From Corynespora cassiicola (Eukaryota; Ascomycota; Dothideomycetes; Pleosporales; Corynesporascaceae), in the NCBI GenBank assembly GCA_022059125.1, contig JAEUWY010000004.1, positions 620,001-684,000 on the forward strand: DNA of 64,000 nucleotides. Direction: 5' to 3'. Of this stretch, positions 55,001 to 64,000 are shown one piece after another. The first letter of the stretch is position 1. Every line of letters starts with the position of its first letter. The notes under the pieces are model-generated. The model saw only the letters and a program-made list of their open reading frames with translations. It had not been told where the DNA came from and did not search any database. The position numbers and the translations under genes are program-made.

Positions 55001-56448
55001 TCAAAATGCCAGGATCAAGGTCGTGAAAAGGCACGTAAAGGTGAGAATCGTGGAAACCTGGCTGGCACTCGCTGCCGAGCCTACGGAGCGGCCATCAAGT
55101 AAGGAGCCAGCCAAACCATCGTTCGTAGCTGCCTGAGCTCCCTCCTGAGCTGGTGCCGCGCCTTCTTCTTCGTCGTCAGATCCGGCTGCGCCCTCTTCGG
55201 CTGCACCTTCACCTTCTTCGTCGCCAGCTCCGGCTCCGGCAGCAGGATCGGCGGCACCCTCGTCCTCCTCTTCTTCATCGTCCTCTTCGGCTCCAGCTCC
55301 GGCTCCAGCAGCAGGATCGGCGGCAGCCTCGCCCTCCTCTTCATCATCGCCCTCCTCTGCTCCAGCTCCAGCTCCAGCTCCAGCTCCAGCTGCACCCTCT
55401 CCTTCCTCCTCGTCATCGCTCTCCTCTTCTTCTGCTGGAGCCGCGGCTGGGGGTGCTGCCGTTGTGCCATTCATACCAGCTGCAGGCGCTTGTTCCATTT
55501 CCATGGGAGCCTCTTCGGGTGCAGGCGCTTCTTGAGGTGCAGCAGGTTCTTCTTGTTCAGCCGGGGCCGCAGCAGGTGTTGCTTCACCGGTACCGTTCTG
55601 ACCCATTGGATATGTGGGTGCTTCTGGCGGAGGCGGTGGAGGCATTCCATCCATAGGCGGTGGTGGCGGAGCCATTCCATCCTCAGGAGGGGGCGGAGGT
55701 GGAGACATTCCGTCCATGGGAGGCGGTGGAGGCATTCCGTCCATGGGAGGCGGTGGAGGCATTCTGTCCATGGGAGGCGGTGGAGGCATTCCGTCCATCG
55801 GCGCTGGCGGCGGCGGGGGAGGCATATCGCCCATGGGGGCAGGCGGCGGTGGAGGCATGTCGCCCATTGGGCCTGGAGGACTACGCATGTCAATTGGAGT
55901 TGCGGTTCTTGACATGGAAAGAACTTACGGAGGAGGTGCTGTCCCGTTCGCGCCTCCAGGGGGCGGTGGTGGGGCCATTCCGTTCATTGGTGGGGGTGGT
56001 GGAGGCATCGGCATACCATCCATAGGATTTGGCGGAGGTGGTGGCATACCGTCCATCGGGGCAGGTGGACTGAATCACTGTCAGCCTTTGGATGCTAGTA
56101 TCATAGATTCACTACTTACGCTGGAGGGGCCGCTCCATCTCCAGCGGGAGGCATAGGAGGACCGTTTGCTTCTTCGGGCGGGGGTGGAGGCATCATCCCA
56201 TCCATCCCCTCCGCTGGGGGTGGGGGAGCTTCCTCTCCTCCCATTCCCATCTCTGCACCAGGCTCCTCTGCTGCTGGAGCCTCTTCACCCTCACCCATCA
56301 TGGCCATCGGATCAGGAGGGGCCTCACCATCTTGGCGGCGAGATAGAGAGACATCGATGGACTTGACAGACGATTTATCAGGATTAATGACACGGGCCAG
56401 CCCGAGTGAGGCAAAAACAAGCGGCAGAAGAAAAGACTTGGAATGCAT
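55001..56448 (-). CDS. Predicted GPI-anchored cell-surface protein, Pro/Met repeats and acidic stalk
   Basis: Exons 56120-56448, 55929-56069 and 55001-55880 (introns 50 and 48 bp) give 449 aa. A signal peptide (MHSKSFLLPLVFASLGLA) is followed by KSIDVSLSRRQDGE, with a possible Kex2 site. Then come low-complexity blocks: MPPPPPEE; repeated MDGMPPPPP units (about residues 112-240); and a long Glu/Asp/Ala/Gly-rich region with SDDEEEGE blocks. The C-terminus has small residues (GSAASASQ), then a hydrophobic tail (VSTILTFTCLFTTLILAF), a standard GPI-attachment signal. All three junctions fall inside repeats yet keep the frame. It is probably a cell-wall or plasma-membrane surface protein. No known domain is visible; the exposed repeats may be variable in number. 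Confidence 0.8.
55361..55390. repeat. (TCCAGC)5 hexanucleotide repeat
   Basis: Five TCCAGC copies encode alternating Ala-Gly in the acidic region of the surface protein; copies 6 bp long keep the reading frame when gained or lost. Confidence 0.85.
55714..55797. repeat. 27-bp tandem repeat, about three near-identical copies
   Basis: Copies begin with CCATGGG at 55714, 55741 and 55768, and a partial copy at 55795, each 27 bp and encoding a nine-residue MDGMPPPPP-type unit. Diverged copies flank the array (55620-55713 and 55795-55870). A 27-bp unit preserves frame, so copy-number change would lengthen or shorten the exposed protein. Confidence 0.9.
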
Positions 56449-58080
56449 CTTTATCAGAAAAACACTAGGTCGATTAAGGAGCGACTAGATGGCTCGAATA
56501 ATATGAACAAAAAGACAGAGAATCCTAGAATCAAATGAGGGAGGAGACCATGCACAACTGGACTCTTAGTCTGCCAAAGCCATACTGTCTTTATACTTCG
56601 TGGAACATTCCTCTGCAGCGGCGTGCTTTTGGACTAAAAATAGTCTTCGGCCGCAATGTCAAAGGTGTCAGTTCTGCGAGGTAGTCTTGTCGGATGAATG
56701 TTCGTTCCGTGTTTGACCATGGCGTTGCAGGTTAAAATAGCGCCATCTCGCTTCCTCGGTACAGATATACGGCCAAACACCAGGGGATCCTCAAACACAG
56801 AACGCGGGGAGTTGATCATAGAATACTTTAAATATAGCAAAAGTCGAACCCATCGCGGGATAGTTTCCCATCGAAGCGGTTCGGCCGCTTCGGGGATTTA
56901 TGTCTTACTTGGGTCAAGCTTTTTCGGCCTCAGTCTTGCAGCACTAGTTGGGAAATTTTTGGACGTAGCCAATGATAAGACTAACGTCGAACGTGCTAGG
57001 GCTGCAGAGTGTGAGGACGCTGGTTGCAGACAGCCTCGCGTTTCTTCGTAAATAGCAAGATGGTCCGTTCTGCAGGAGAGTCGTACGATGCGGGAAAATT
57101 GTTGGTAGCAGGTATGATTGGTGTTGACAGTTGCATTCATCTTAATCGACAATAATATGTGTCCGATAGCATTCTAACCTTGGTACAGAGATTGAGTAAA
57201 AGTCGTATACTTTGTGCAGACAATGGAGCAGAGACAAACTTCCATCAGGGTTTGGTTGCACAACCTCGGAGTTGGAAGCGACGCAAGATGCGAGCACTTT
57301 GGGTTGGTGCTCGCGCTCTTTTCTGGATAACACGGCCGCTAGTGCTAGTGAGAACAGTGAGCCTTCGTCATGCACGCAGATGAGGTACCGCCACTGCTGC
57401 TGCTGCCTTTGATTGAACCAGATGCGTGGAATCTTCCCATTGCGTCGAAACGCGAGTGAGAAGGGAGTCTGCAGCTCGGTCGTAGGTTTTACTCTTCGTA
57501 GCCTCATGCATACGCTATCACGTTAGGGTGGCCCGCACGATGGAACGCTTATGCAACGAAGATCGAGTTCTGCAAGTCCCCGAAATCGGCGGCTATCGCG
57601 TCTTGGTTCGCAATCAAAATGGATAAATGCAGACCCAAGGCCATCAATGTGTAAATATACCTCATGTAAGTAATGATTCGTCAGAGCTTGATTCTGGGAC
57701 AGTGGAAACACCACTTGGCGAAGCTTTGGCGATTTACAGCGTCTCAACCATAGCGGTGTACCAAATCTCGACTAGATATGGAGCTTCGATGATGGGTCGT
57801 TGGGCCAGCAAAGGCTTAGCAATAAGCCCTCATCATCAAACCGAGGATTCGAAGTACTAGTTTCGGAGCAGAACGGAGAAATCTAGCGACGTCTGAGAGT
57901 GAAGCGAAGAAAAACACGTGTGGTCTTTATTCCAGCACAAGCAACAACGAAACAGTGTCTACAATTCATTACCCCGAATCAACTTCATCCCAAGTGGCAG
58001 ATATATATTGGTGCAGCACGCTTTACAATCCATATCTTGTCATTCAGCAGTTTTCATGGTGACGATGTTTTTATATCACT
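56449..58080. other. 1.6-kb gene-poor stretch
   Basis: Promoter of the surface-protein gene (TATA-like GTATAAAG on the minus strand near 56590), then DNA with only short frames on both strands (for example 56698-57051 plus and 57142-57507 minus), none with motifs. A decayed gene is possible but cannot be shown by eye. Confidence 0.35.
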
Positions 58081-58857
58081 CTATGAACCTTGAAAAGCAA
58101 TACTCTCACGCTCCAGTGGGCGGGGCATAGGACTCTCATCGAACCACAAAACCTTCGTCTGCGGGACCAACGAAACCTTCTTCGACTCCCCATCCTCTTT
58201 ACCCCGCCACGACAGAACCAATTTCCGCAGCATAGGATGATAATCGTGCCGAACTAGCCAGGACTCACTGCATAACGTCTTCAGCACCCCCATGCAAACC
58301 CATTGATTGAATTTTGTGGCCACGATCTCGAGATACAACTCCTTCGCCAAAAAGGCAATCAGCACAAGAACGAGTTTTCGTATCCTATCCTCGAATAAAC
58401 CATAACTATCCCACGTATGGCTAGCTTCCGCGTTAAGTTCAAGCTTAGCGGTCACTTTGTGGATATCGCTGCCGTCTTTGAATGTCAAAGTGACGCCCTC
58501 TGGGATGAAACGGAAGCTCTCTAGGCGCATAGCTTTGGTCAGTCTCCTTTGGGCAGCATGCTCTCCTGCAGCCTCCATCTCTGCTTTCGCTTTTCGGCAT
58601 GATAGGAATAGACCTTGCCAGTTTGAGCAATCGAGTCGATACCGCCTATATGGTTGGAGACATTCTTCCATGTACCAATAGATGTGATTACGGCAGTCCA
58701 GGCTCAGTAGACTGAAGAAGGGGCTTTCGCGCCGAGGTACGGGCGACTCGGGTAGTCCTGGCTGGATATCCGAACGTGGATGCTTACGTGGTCCGTTTTC
58801 GTGATCCTTAGGGTCTGTGAGGTCGAGGCCTGCTTCAGAGCTACGGCGCTTGGACAT
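58081..58857 (-). CDS. Short F-box-like fungal protein, function unknown
   Basis: Intronless, 258 aa from MSKRRSSEAGLDLTD; an upstream in-frame ATG (58947) would add 30 residues. After a charged, disordered N-terminus (RKHPRSDIQ) comes FFSLLSLDCRNHIYWYMEE, an F-box-like segment, then GLFLSCRKAKAEMEAAGE. The latter motif recurs as MYLSCHQAKDEMDLAAAR in the divergent neighbour at 59271 and as LILSCKQAK at 13099-14366, so these look like members of one family. The C-terminal half has hydrophobic LVLVLIAFLAKELYLEIV. It starts 413 bp from that neighbour, head to head. Confidence 0.7.
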   Translation of the reverse strand: MSKRRSSEAGLDLTDPKDHENGPRKHPRSDIQPGLPESPVPRRESPFFSLLSLDCRNHIYWYMEECLQPYRRYRLDCSNWQGLFLSCRKAKAEMEAAGEHAAQRRLTKAMRLESFRFIPEGVTLTFKDGSDIHKVTAKLELNAEASHTWDSYGLFEDRIRKLVLVLIAFLAKELYLEIVATKFNQWVCMGVLKTLCSESWLVRHDYHPMLRKLVLSWRGKEDGESKKVSLVPQTKVLWFDESPMPRPLERESIAFQGS

Positions 58858-59270
58858 GACGGTGGGGTAGTAGTGGTCGTATGGTTTGGCTGGAGACCCA
58901 ACCTGGATGGGGCTTTTGAAGCGGCGAAGTCTTGGCCCAATGTTCAATTCAATGAACCTGGAACACTTTCATTCCGGAAGAATATGAGCGAAACAAAACG
59001 CTGCTGGAAGTCGCAGCAAAAGATAGAATACAAACATTGTGAACTTATAGTCAACACAACATTCAGCCAAATTGCGCTTTCACCCCCGGTTTCCTGCACT
59101 GTTTGTACGCAACTAGTTTGGCTCGTAGCTTCTAGGTGACTGAGTGAAACATGTGCATGTTAAAAGTCCACCTATATATGAAAAGGTGTGTTCCAAACTC
59201 AAACCTTTCCCCCGAAAGGATTCTCCACTGCAATATCTGGTGGAGAAGGCTTAATCTCGCTTCTTTGACA
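58858..59270. promoter_or_regulatory. Region between head-to-head F-box-like genes
   Basis: The 413 bp lie between the chosen start codons. Both flanking frames remain open into it (to 58947 and from 59151), so the true starts may lie inside. Confidence 0.35.
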
Positions 59271-60269
59271 ATGTGGCCGTGGTATTTTGATGACTCCTCC
59301 TCACCCCCCTCAACCAAACAATCTAATCGAACAAGCTCGAAAAAATCGGCTGTGATTCGATCAGAGATCACAAATTCCATTCGACAATCAGCCATAGATC
59401 GCAAGAATCGCGCCATCTCAAAGGCAGGGGGTGAACCTAACACATTTTTCTCACGATTGGACTATGACGTTAGAGTTCAGGTATATGAGCTGATGGCTCT
59501 GCGTCCGGTTGGTAGCGGAGAAGAGTGGATGGGTATGTATCTTTCATGCCACCAGGCAAAAGACGAGATGGATCTAGCAGCAGCTCGGGACCTATGGCTG
59601 TTACTTCGGGAACTGAAAGCGCGTGCCGAACGGCTAGGAACCTTGAGCTGGAAACTCCACCATGAGATTAAATCCAAGGAGGACCTACTGGGGGTGCGAC
59701 AGTTGATCGTATACCTTGATGCCGACAAGATTTGGCAGCGTCCTGTGCGGCTATTCTACTCTTCCAGAGAGTTGGTAGATCGCCTGGCGGGCTTGTATCT
59801 CGATAACGTGACTTTTCATGTCATGGGCGATATGCCTAAAGATATATCCTCGAAACTCGACAGACGTGGTCCACTTCAACAATATCGATTCTTGCTGTAT
59901 AGAACAGCGACTGAGAACTTGTCATCTTATTGTGTGCTGCACGCCAAAGAGGTGTCATTTTCCTGGGACCTAGCTGGTGGTGCGCTTCCGAGAATGATGT
60001 CTACCGTTTCTGGGCTGACAATCGGCACTCACAACCTTTGCAATGATTTTTTCAGTCAAAACGACTCACCATTGTCAACATATACTGAAAAAGTGACTGA
60101 TGATCAAAAAGTCGGTCTCATTAGTCTCCGGTGCTTCCGTCACTGTACTCCACATGTGCCTCTTACTCACATGTTCTTTATAACGACGTTCCGAGTTGGG
60201 GGTCTAGTTTGCGAGATTCACCCGCATGCTGTGCTATCTGATGTTAGAAGAATATTTGGATCCGATTAG
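59271..60269 (+). CDS. Short F-box-like fungal protein, function unknown
   Basis: Intronless, 332 aa from MWPWYFDDSSSPPSTKQ; upstream in-frame ATGs (from 59151) could add up to 40 residues. A Ser/Arg-rich leader precedes FFSRLDYDVRVQVYELMALR, which is F-box-like and similar to FFSLLSLDCRNHIYWYM in the neighbour. Then MYLSCHQAKDEMDLAAARDL follows. The rest is unrecognised, with VLHAKEVSFSWDLAGG near the end. The repeated motif pair and head-to-head position suggest duplication and inversion followed by strong divergence. A role in an SCF ubiquitin ligase is possible but unproven. Confidence 0.65.
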   Translation: MWPWYFDDSSSPPSTKQSNRTSSKKSAVIRSEITNSIRQSAIDRKNRAISKAGGEPNTFFSRLDYDVRVQVYELMALRPVGSGEEWMGMYLSCHQAKDEMDLAAARDLWLLLRELKARAERLGTLSWKLHHEIKSKEDLLGVRQLIVYLDADKIWQRPVRLFYSSRELVDRLAGLYLDNVTFHVMGDMPKDISSKLDRRGPLQQYRFLLYRTATENLSSYCVLHAKEVSFSWDLAGGALPRMMSTVSGLTIGTHNLCNDFFSQNDSPLSTYTEKVTDDQKVGLISLRCFRHCTPHVPLTHMFFITTFRVGGLVCEIHPHAVLSDVRRIFGSD

Positions 60270-61567
60270 GCGATTTGGGAGAGCAGCGCTCAGTCAATAC
60301 TGACATTGCCTGACTGAACAAGCGACGCTTTCCGCCGCACAAGCCATACACTAACTCGGCTCCGATTATCCATTGGACGAGACGGTCGAATCTTACCATA
60401 TTGACCGTTCTGTCGAGAACTACACGGCCATTGTAAGTCAGCATTTATAGAAGCTCTACCATAAAATTCACTTTGTTATTCCATCTCTTTTGAGCTCGTC
60501 CCAAAGTTCAGTCTCCCATGTCTTGACTGTTTGTCCATGCCCATACTCGTTGCCTTCGTCCTCTGGCTCGATAACACAGTGCAGGGCGAGTGTCTCCAGA
60601 ATCTATCCGGTGATATGTGCCTGGATTGGCGAGTGTCGCGCTATTCCACGCCATCCCTTTCATCATTAGGCTACCCGTAGCTATGCTCTCTGGTCGACCT
60701 TATTGTCGTAGGGATCGGGAAATGACTCAGTACACGGGTATGGCCGCTTTTGGCGCCGCTCCGTGTGGTCAATTATCCGGCATTCGTGGTCGAATTCTGG
60801 GCACCTCGGGCGGTGGTTCGTTTGATGGTGAGGTCAGATACAGGCGTGGAATTGGAGGAAAGTGTCGCACGGGGGAATTCGGAGGAGGCACAGCGCTTGA
60901 TCGATGGTGAAGATGGCGAGGAGGGGTACGATGGAGCAGAGAGTGACGGACTGGCGGCTGACGACGCGTTTATGCAGTCCAAGTGGTGCCGCGGCGGGGA
61001 AAGCGTAGGGACTACTCGATTCGACTCGATTCCTTTCTTCTTCGACGGACATGGTTGCTTTTGGCCGTTACGGCTCCCGTTGTCTTCATGTTTCCGGGCC
61101 TAGCTTGTAGCCTGCCAGCTATCGATGGCCCGTTTCCCCTCCTCTTATCGTCCATGCATGCTGGCACCCCGGGTGCTGATTGGAACCACATCAGAATGTC
61201 GCAATCCGCCTAACGTACCTCATCCCCCCTTGAGTGTCCCCAAGCGTCGACCTTCCCCTGTCCTCGCCGTAGGTATACTGGTCCAGCCAGCCAGAGCCCG
61301 GGAAAGCCGCACCTACCCGGCGCGCCGTGACCACGCGCCCTCGCCGACTGCAGGTCGCCGTCGCCGAGCAAAGCAGCGGGAGGCAGCTCAACACATGCGC
61401 GTATGCAGTGACAAGTCGGCCGTTGCCAGCCGGCGGGCAAGTGTTTCTTTTACATCATCGAGGGCCCCCCGCTTAAACCTGCATAAACACCCGCCCGCCC
61501 GCCGTCGACTCGTTTATCCCTTCCACTGCGCAATCACGCCATCGCCGCCAGCACCAAAACGTCCACC
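60270..61567. other. 1.3-kb stretch with only fragmentary coding signal
   Basis: Apart from the candidate exon at 60468-60602, a plus-strand frame around 60735-60990 (PAFVVEFWAPRAVV, RLIDGEDGEEGYDGAESD) reads protein-like but has no start, acceptor or family match. The right end (61440-61560) is C-rich and looks like the sulfite-oxidase-type gene promoter. Confidence 0.35.
60468..60602 (-). pseudogene. Candidate terminal exon or gene remnant
   Basis: On the minus strand, an acceptor-like GGATAG is followed by a 45-codon open stretch ending in TGA. It reads ILETLALHCVIEPEDEGNEY then GHGQTVKTWETELWDELKR, acidic and protein-like. No convincing upstream exon or start was found to 61100, so this could be the last exon of an unresolved gene or a relic. 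The family is not recognised. Confidence 0.25.
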
Positions 61568-62870
61568 ATGGTCCAGGTACGTACCTATAAAATTTCCCCA
61601 AACCAGTAGTTTATTTGTATTTTCTGCCCCGGTTGCTGGGGCCACTGCTGCAGCCAGGCACACGTACTGACTATGACGTCACCCAGCTCGAATACTCGGT
61701 CGAGAAGCCGCTGAACCGGGAGCCCGAGCTCGAGAAGCTGGTCTCGAGGTACGTACCCCGGAATTGCCCCTAAAAAGAGCCCCATCAGACTCGAGACTAT
61801 GCTAATCGATATTGGACACATCCAGTTTCATCACAGAGGACTGCTACGACCGCAACCACGGCCCCATCCCCCACCTCGACCCAAACACCCACCAAGTCTC
61901 CGTCTACGGCCTCGTTAAAAAGGAACTCTCCCTCAGCATCGCCGACCTCAAGTCCCTCCCCCAACACAATGTAATCTGCGCCCTCCAATGCGCCGGCAAC
62001 CGCCGCCACACGATGCGCACCAAGCTCAAAGAAGTCTCGGGAATCGACTGGTTCGACGGCGCCGTCATGAACTGCGCCTGGCGCGGCCCCCTCCTCAAGG
62101 ACGTGCTCGAGAAATCCGGCATCGACCTCGACAAGCAAAAGTGGAAGGAAGCCCACGTCGCCTTTGCCTGCTTCCAGACCCCGACCCAGGACGACGAGTG
62201 GTACGGCGCCAGCATCCCGCTGGCCCGCGCCATGGATCCGGACGCGAGCATCTTGCTCGCCCTCGAGATGAATGGCCGTCCCTTGCCGCCGAATCATGGG
62301 GCTCCGGTGCGTGTCGTCACGCCAGGCATTGCGGGCGCGCGGAGTGTGAAGTGGCTTGACAGGATTACCGTCCAGCTCAAGGAGAGCTGCAACTTTTACC
62401 AGCAGCGCGACTACAAGATCCTTCCTCCAGAGGCCGACTGCGCAGAGAAGGCAAAGATGTACTGGGACAAGGTCGATTCGCTGCTCGACATGCCCATCAA
62501 CAGCGTCATCGGCGTGCCCAAGGCAAACTCGACCGTCCGCCGCGACGAGAACGGCGCCATCGAGGTTAGGGGCTATGCCCTGCCTTCCGGTTCCGATGGC
62601 CCCATCACCCGCGTCGAGGTCTCGGTCGACGACGGCAAGACGTGGAAGGATGCCGAGTTGTTGGGCGCGCGGGAGGGGGAGCAGGCGGAGCTCAAGTGGG
62701 CGTGGTGTCTCTGGCGGGCAGACATCAGGATCGAGGCGGGCGCGAAGAAGCGCATCTTGAGCAGGGCGACAGATAAGAGTGGGAGTACGCAGAAGGCATG
62801 CCCCCAGTGGAATTTCAGGGGCGTGGCGTATAACGGCTACGGAGAGGTGACGGGGCTAGAGGTCATCTGA
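61568..62870 (+). CDS. Sulfite-oxidase-family molybdopterin enzyme
   Basis: Exons 61568-61576, 61687-61748 and 61826-62870 (introns 110 and 77 bp) give 371 aa. The first exon is only nine bases (Met-Val-Gln), a microexon inferred from ATG-GTC-CAG followed by GTACGT. The molybdopterin domain contains LNREPELEKLVSRF at the second splice, then NHGPIPHLDPNTHQV, and the molybdenum-ligand Cys in ICALQCAGNRRHTM (about residue 79). VSGIDWFDGAVMNCAWRG, LALEMNGRPLPPNHGAPVRV and GARSVKWLDRITV follow. The dimerisation domain (about 230-371) has VRGYALPSGSDGPITRVEVS. There is no cytochrome b5 or mitochondrial leader, as in plant-type and many fungal sulfite oxidases. Probable reaction: sulfite to sulfate. 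Convergent with ubc7. Confidence 0.92.
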
Positions 62871-63158
62871 AGGCGCTCGCGACGATTGGGATGCGAGCAT
62901 CATACAAACTGGTACACAAGCGGTAACACGGGGACGCGGGGCTCACGGGTAGACTTGCCTTTGACTACAATGCAGCATGAAGATAGGATGGAGTAGGAGG
63001 AAACTTGGCTTTATTCACATCAAGCAAACAAGCACGCTGAATGCATTCCTAAAGCCCACGCGCCCCCCTCTGCAGAAACCGCTCAAGATGCGACCCAAAA
63101 ACTCCCATGCCATGCAAATCATAAAAGTAAACTTGGTATCAGTATCAATATTCCCCCC

Positions 63159-63745
63159 TCACAGTCCCAGACTCTTCCTCACATTATCCCGGACGATCCT
63201 CTCATACTCGCCCCTCTTCTCCCTCCACATGCGCGCCGCATCCACATTCGCCGGCGACTCGTCATTCGGCTCCGCGAGCATGCTCATCACGCTGATGAGG
63301 ATCTTCTCCACGCTCTGGATCGGAGACCAGCGCTCCGACGCTTGCTCGTAGTGGTGCGGGTCATCGCCCGGCGGGTGGAGGATCGAAATGCACACCTCGC
63401 CATTCGGATACACTATCCCATCACATCAGCACATCTCCACATCTTGCCGCGCACACCTCGAGCCCCCGGGGGGCGGAGTGCGAGAGGACGCGCAAACATA
63501 CCATTCGGATGCCACATGTCGACGGTAAACTTCATCTTGGGCGGCGCCAGCGGATAGTCCTTTGGAAACTTGAGCTCGGCGGGGAAGATGCCGCCCTCGA
63601 AGGGGGTGCCCTCGGGGCCTTGGATCAGCGCTTCCCAGAGGAACATGTCGTCTTCGGAGATGGGGCCTGCGGTGATGCCCTCGGGCGGATCCGAGGATAG
63701 GCCCTTGTATTCTTTGAAGAGGCGCTTGGAGGCGGAGGAGGCCAT
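63159..63745 (-). CDS. ubc7: Ubiquitin-conjugating enzyme E2, Ubc7/UBE2G type
   Basis: Exons 63502-63745 and 63159-63412 (89-bp intron, donor GTATGT, acceptor GATAG) give 165 aa, exactly the length of yeast Ubc7. The N-terminal helix [16 protein letters not shown] is followed by the UBC fold with [34 protein letters not shown] is completed by the splice, placing the catalytic Cys at residue 89. The acidic insertion [17 protein letters not shown], diagnostic of the Ubc7/UBE2G/Cdc34 class, follows, then [20 protein letters not shown]. Ubc7 works with Cue1 and the Hrd1/Doa10 ligases at the ER membrane to tag misfolded proteins. The UBX gene at 1790, a Cdc48 adaptor, acts in the same ERAD pathway, but the 60-kb distance makes this coincidence. 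Confidence 0.96.
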
Positions 63746-64000
63746 TGTGAGGTGGGTGGTCTGGCGGGGGTTCGCGGAGGTTCGCGGAGGTGGGAGGGCG
63801 CGGCGCGAGGGGTGGGGGTTAGAGGGTCGCGGGAGGGATTGCTGTCGAGGTGTGGAAAGAGTGGTTCGGGGACAGTGAATTCGCCGAGTATCTGGGTTGG
63901 AGAAGGGGACAGATGGCGGGGAGTCGCGGGGAACTCGATGTCGGTCCGAGCGCCTGAGCACGTGCATGGGCGTTCCGTCTGAACTGGTCGGGGCATTAAG

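Noticed and set aside
56166..56488. Plus-strand frames opposite the GPI-protein repeats
   Set aside because: Gly/Arg/Ser-rich mirror images of the repeat-coding strand; the minus strand has signal peptide, introns and GPI signal.
57142..57507. 121-codon minus-strand frame
   Set aside because: No motif, and it overlaps equally open plus-strand frames; not enough evidence for either.
1..64000. tRNA genes, CRISPR arrays, complete transposons
   Set aside because: Scanning by eye for B-box-like motifs, regularly spaced repeats, terminal inverted repeats and transposase or reverse-transcriptase motifs found nothing convincing. A dedicated tRNA and repeat search would be decisive.

Overview
The window is nuclear DNA of a filamentous ascomycete (Pezizomycotina). 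Evidence: dense genes on both strands, short GT-AG introns (mostly 42-132 bp), fungus-specific families (RTA1-like, Pth11-like rhodopsin-domain, HET, Zn2Cys6, DUF3405, DUF2293, short F-box-like proteins) and secreted plant-polysaccharide enzymes. I cannot place it to genus from sequence alone. All exon boundaries were worked out by hand from splice consensus, reading phase and family motifs.

Layout. 1-7.2 kb is housekeeping: the 3' end of an unidentified gene, a Mim1/TOM13-type outer-membrane insertase subunit, a Shp1/p47-type UBA-SEP-UBX protein and a DUF3405 type II membrane protein. 8.2-16.2 kb holds a secreted GH35 beta-galactosidase, a HAD hydrolase, an F-box-like protein and an aldo/keto reductase. 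18.5-26 kb holds an RTA1-like membrane protein, an F-box protein, a ThuA-like protein, a GT32/capsule-type glycosyltransferase and a secreted GMC oxidoreductase. 26-33 kb is sparser: a small two-exon ORF of unknown function, an NmrA-like reductase, a small secreted six-cysteine protein and a DUF2293 protein. 33.4-41.2 kb holds a Pth11-like membrane protein, a HET-domain protein, an anoctamin-like (Ist2-type) membrane protein and a secreted GH10 xylanase.

42.4-53.3 kb is the most interesting part: an aldo/keto reductase and a Zn2Cys6 regulator arranged head to head, then a Dal5-type MFS transporter and a large NRPS-like enzyme also head to head. The NRPS-like protein has adenylation, thiolation and NAD(P)H-reductase domains, and in the same uninterrupted exon continues into a gluconokinase-like P-loop kinase. 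This looks like a compact specialised-metabolism cluster: uptake or export, carboxylate activation and reduction, a kinase step, a second carbonyl reduction, and a pathway regulator.

53.5-60.3 kb carries three more short F-box-like proteins and a predicted GPI-anchored cell-surface protein with proline/methionine repeats and a Glu/Ala-rich stalk. 61.5-63.8 kb returns to housekeeping genes: sulfite-oxidase-family molybdoenzyme and Ubc7, the ERAD ubiquitin-conjugating enzyme.

No rRNA, convincing tRNA, CRISPR array, transposase or complete transposon was recognised. No database search was possible, so family calls rest on recognised motifs.
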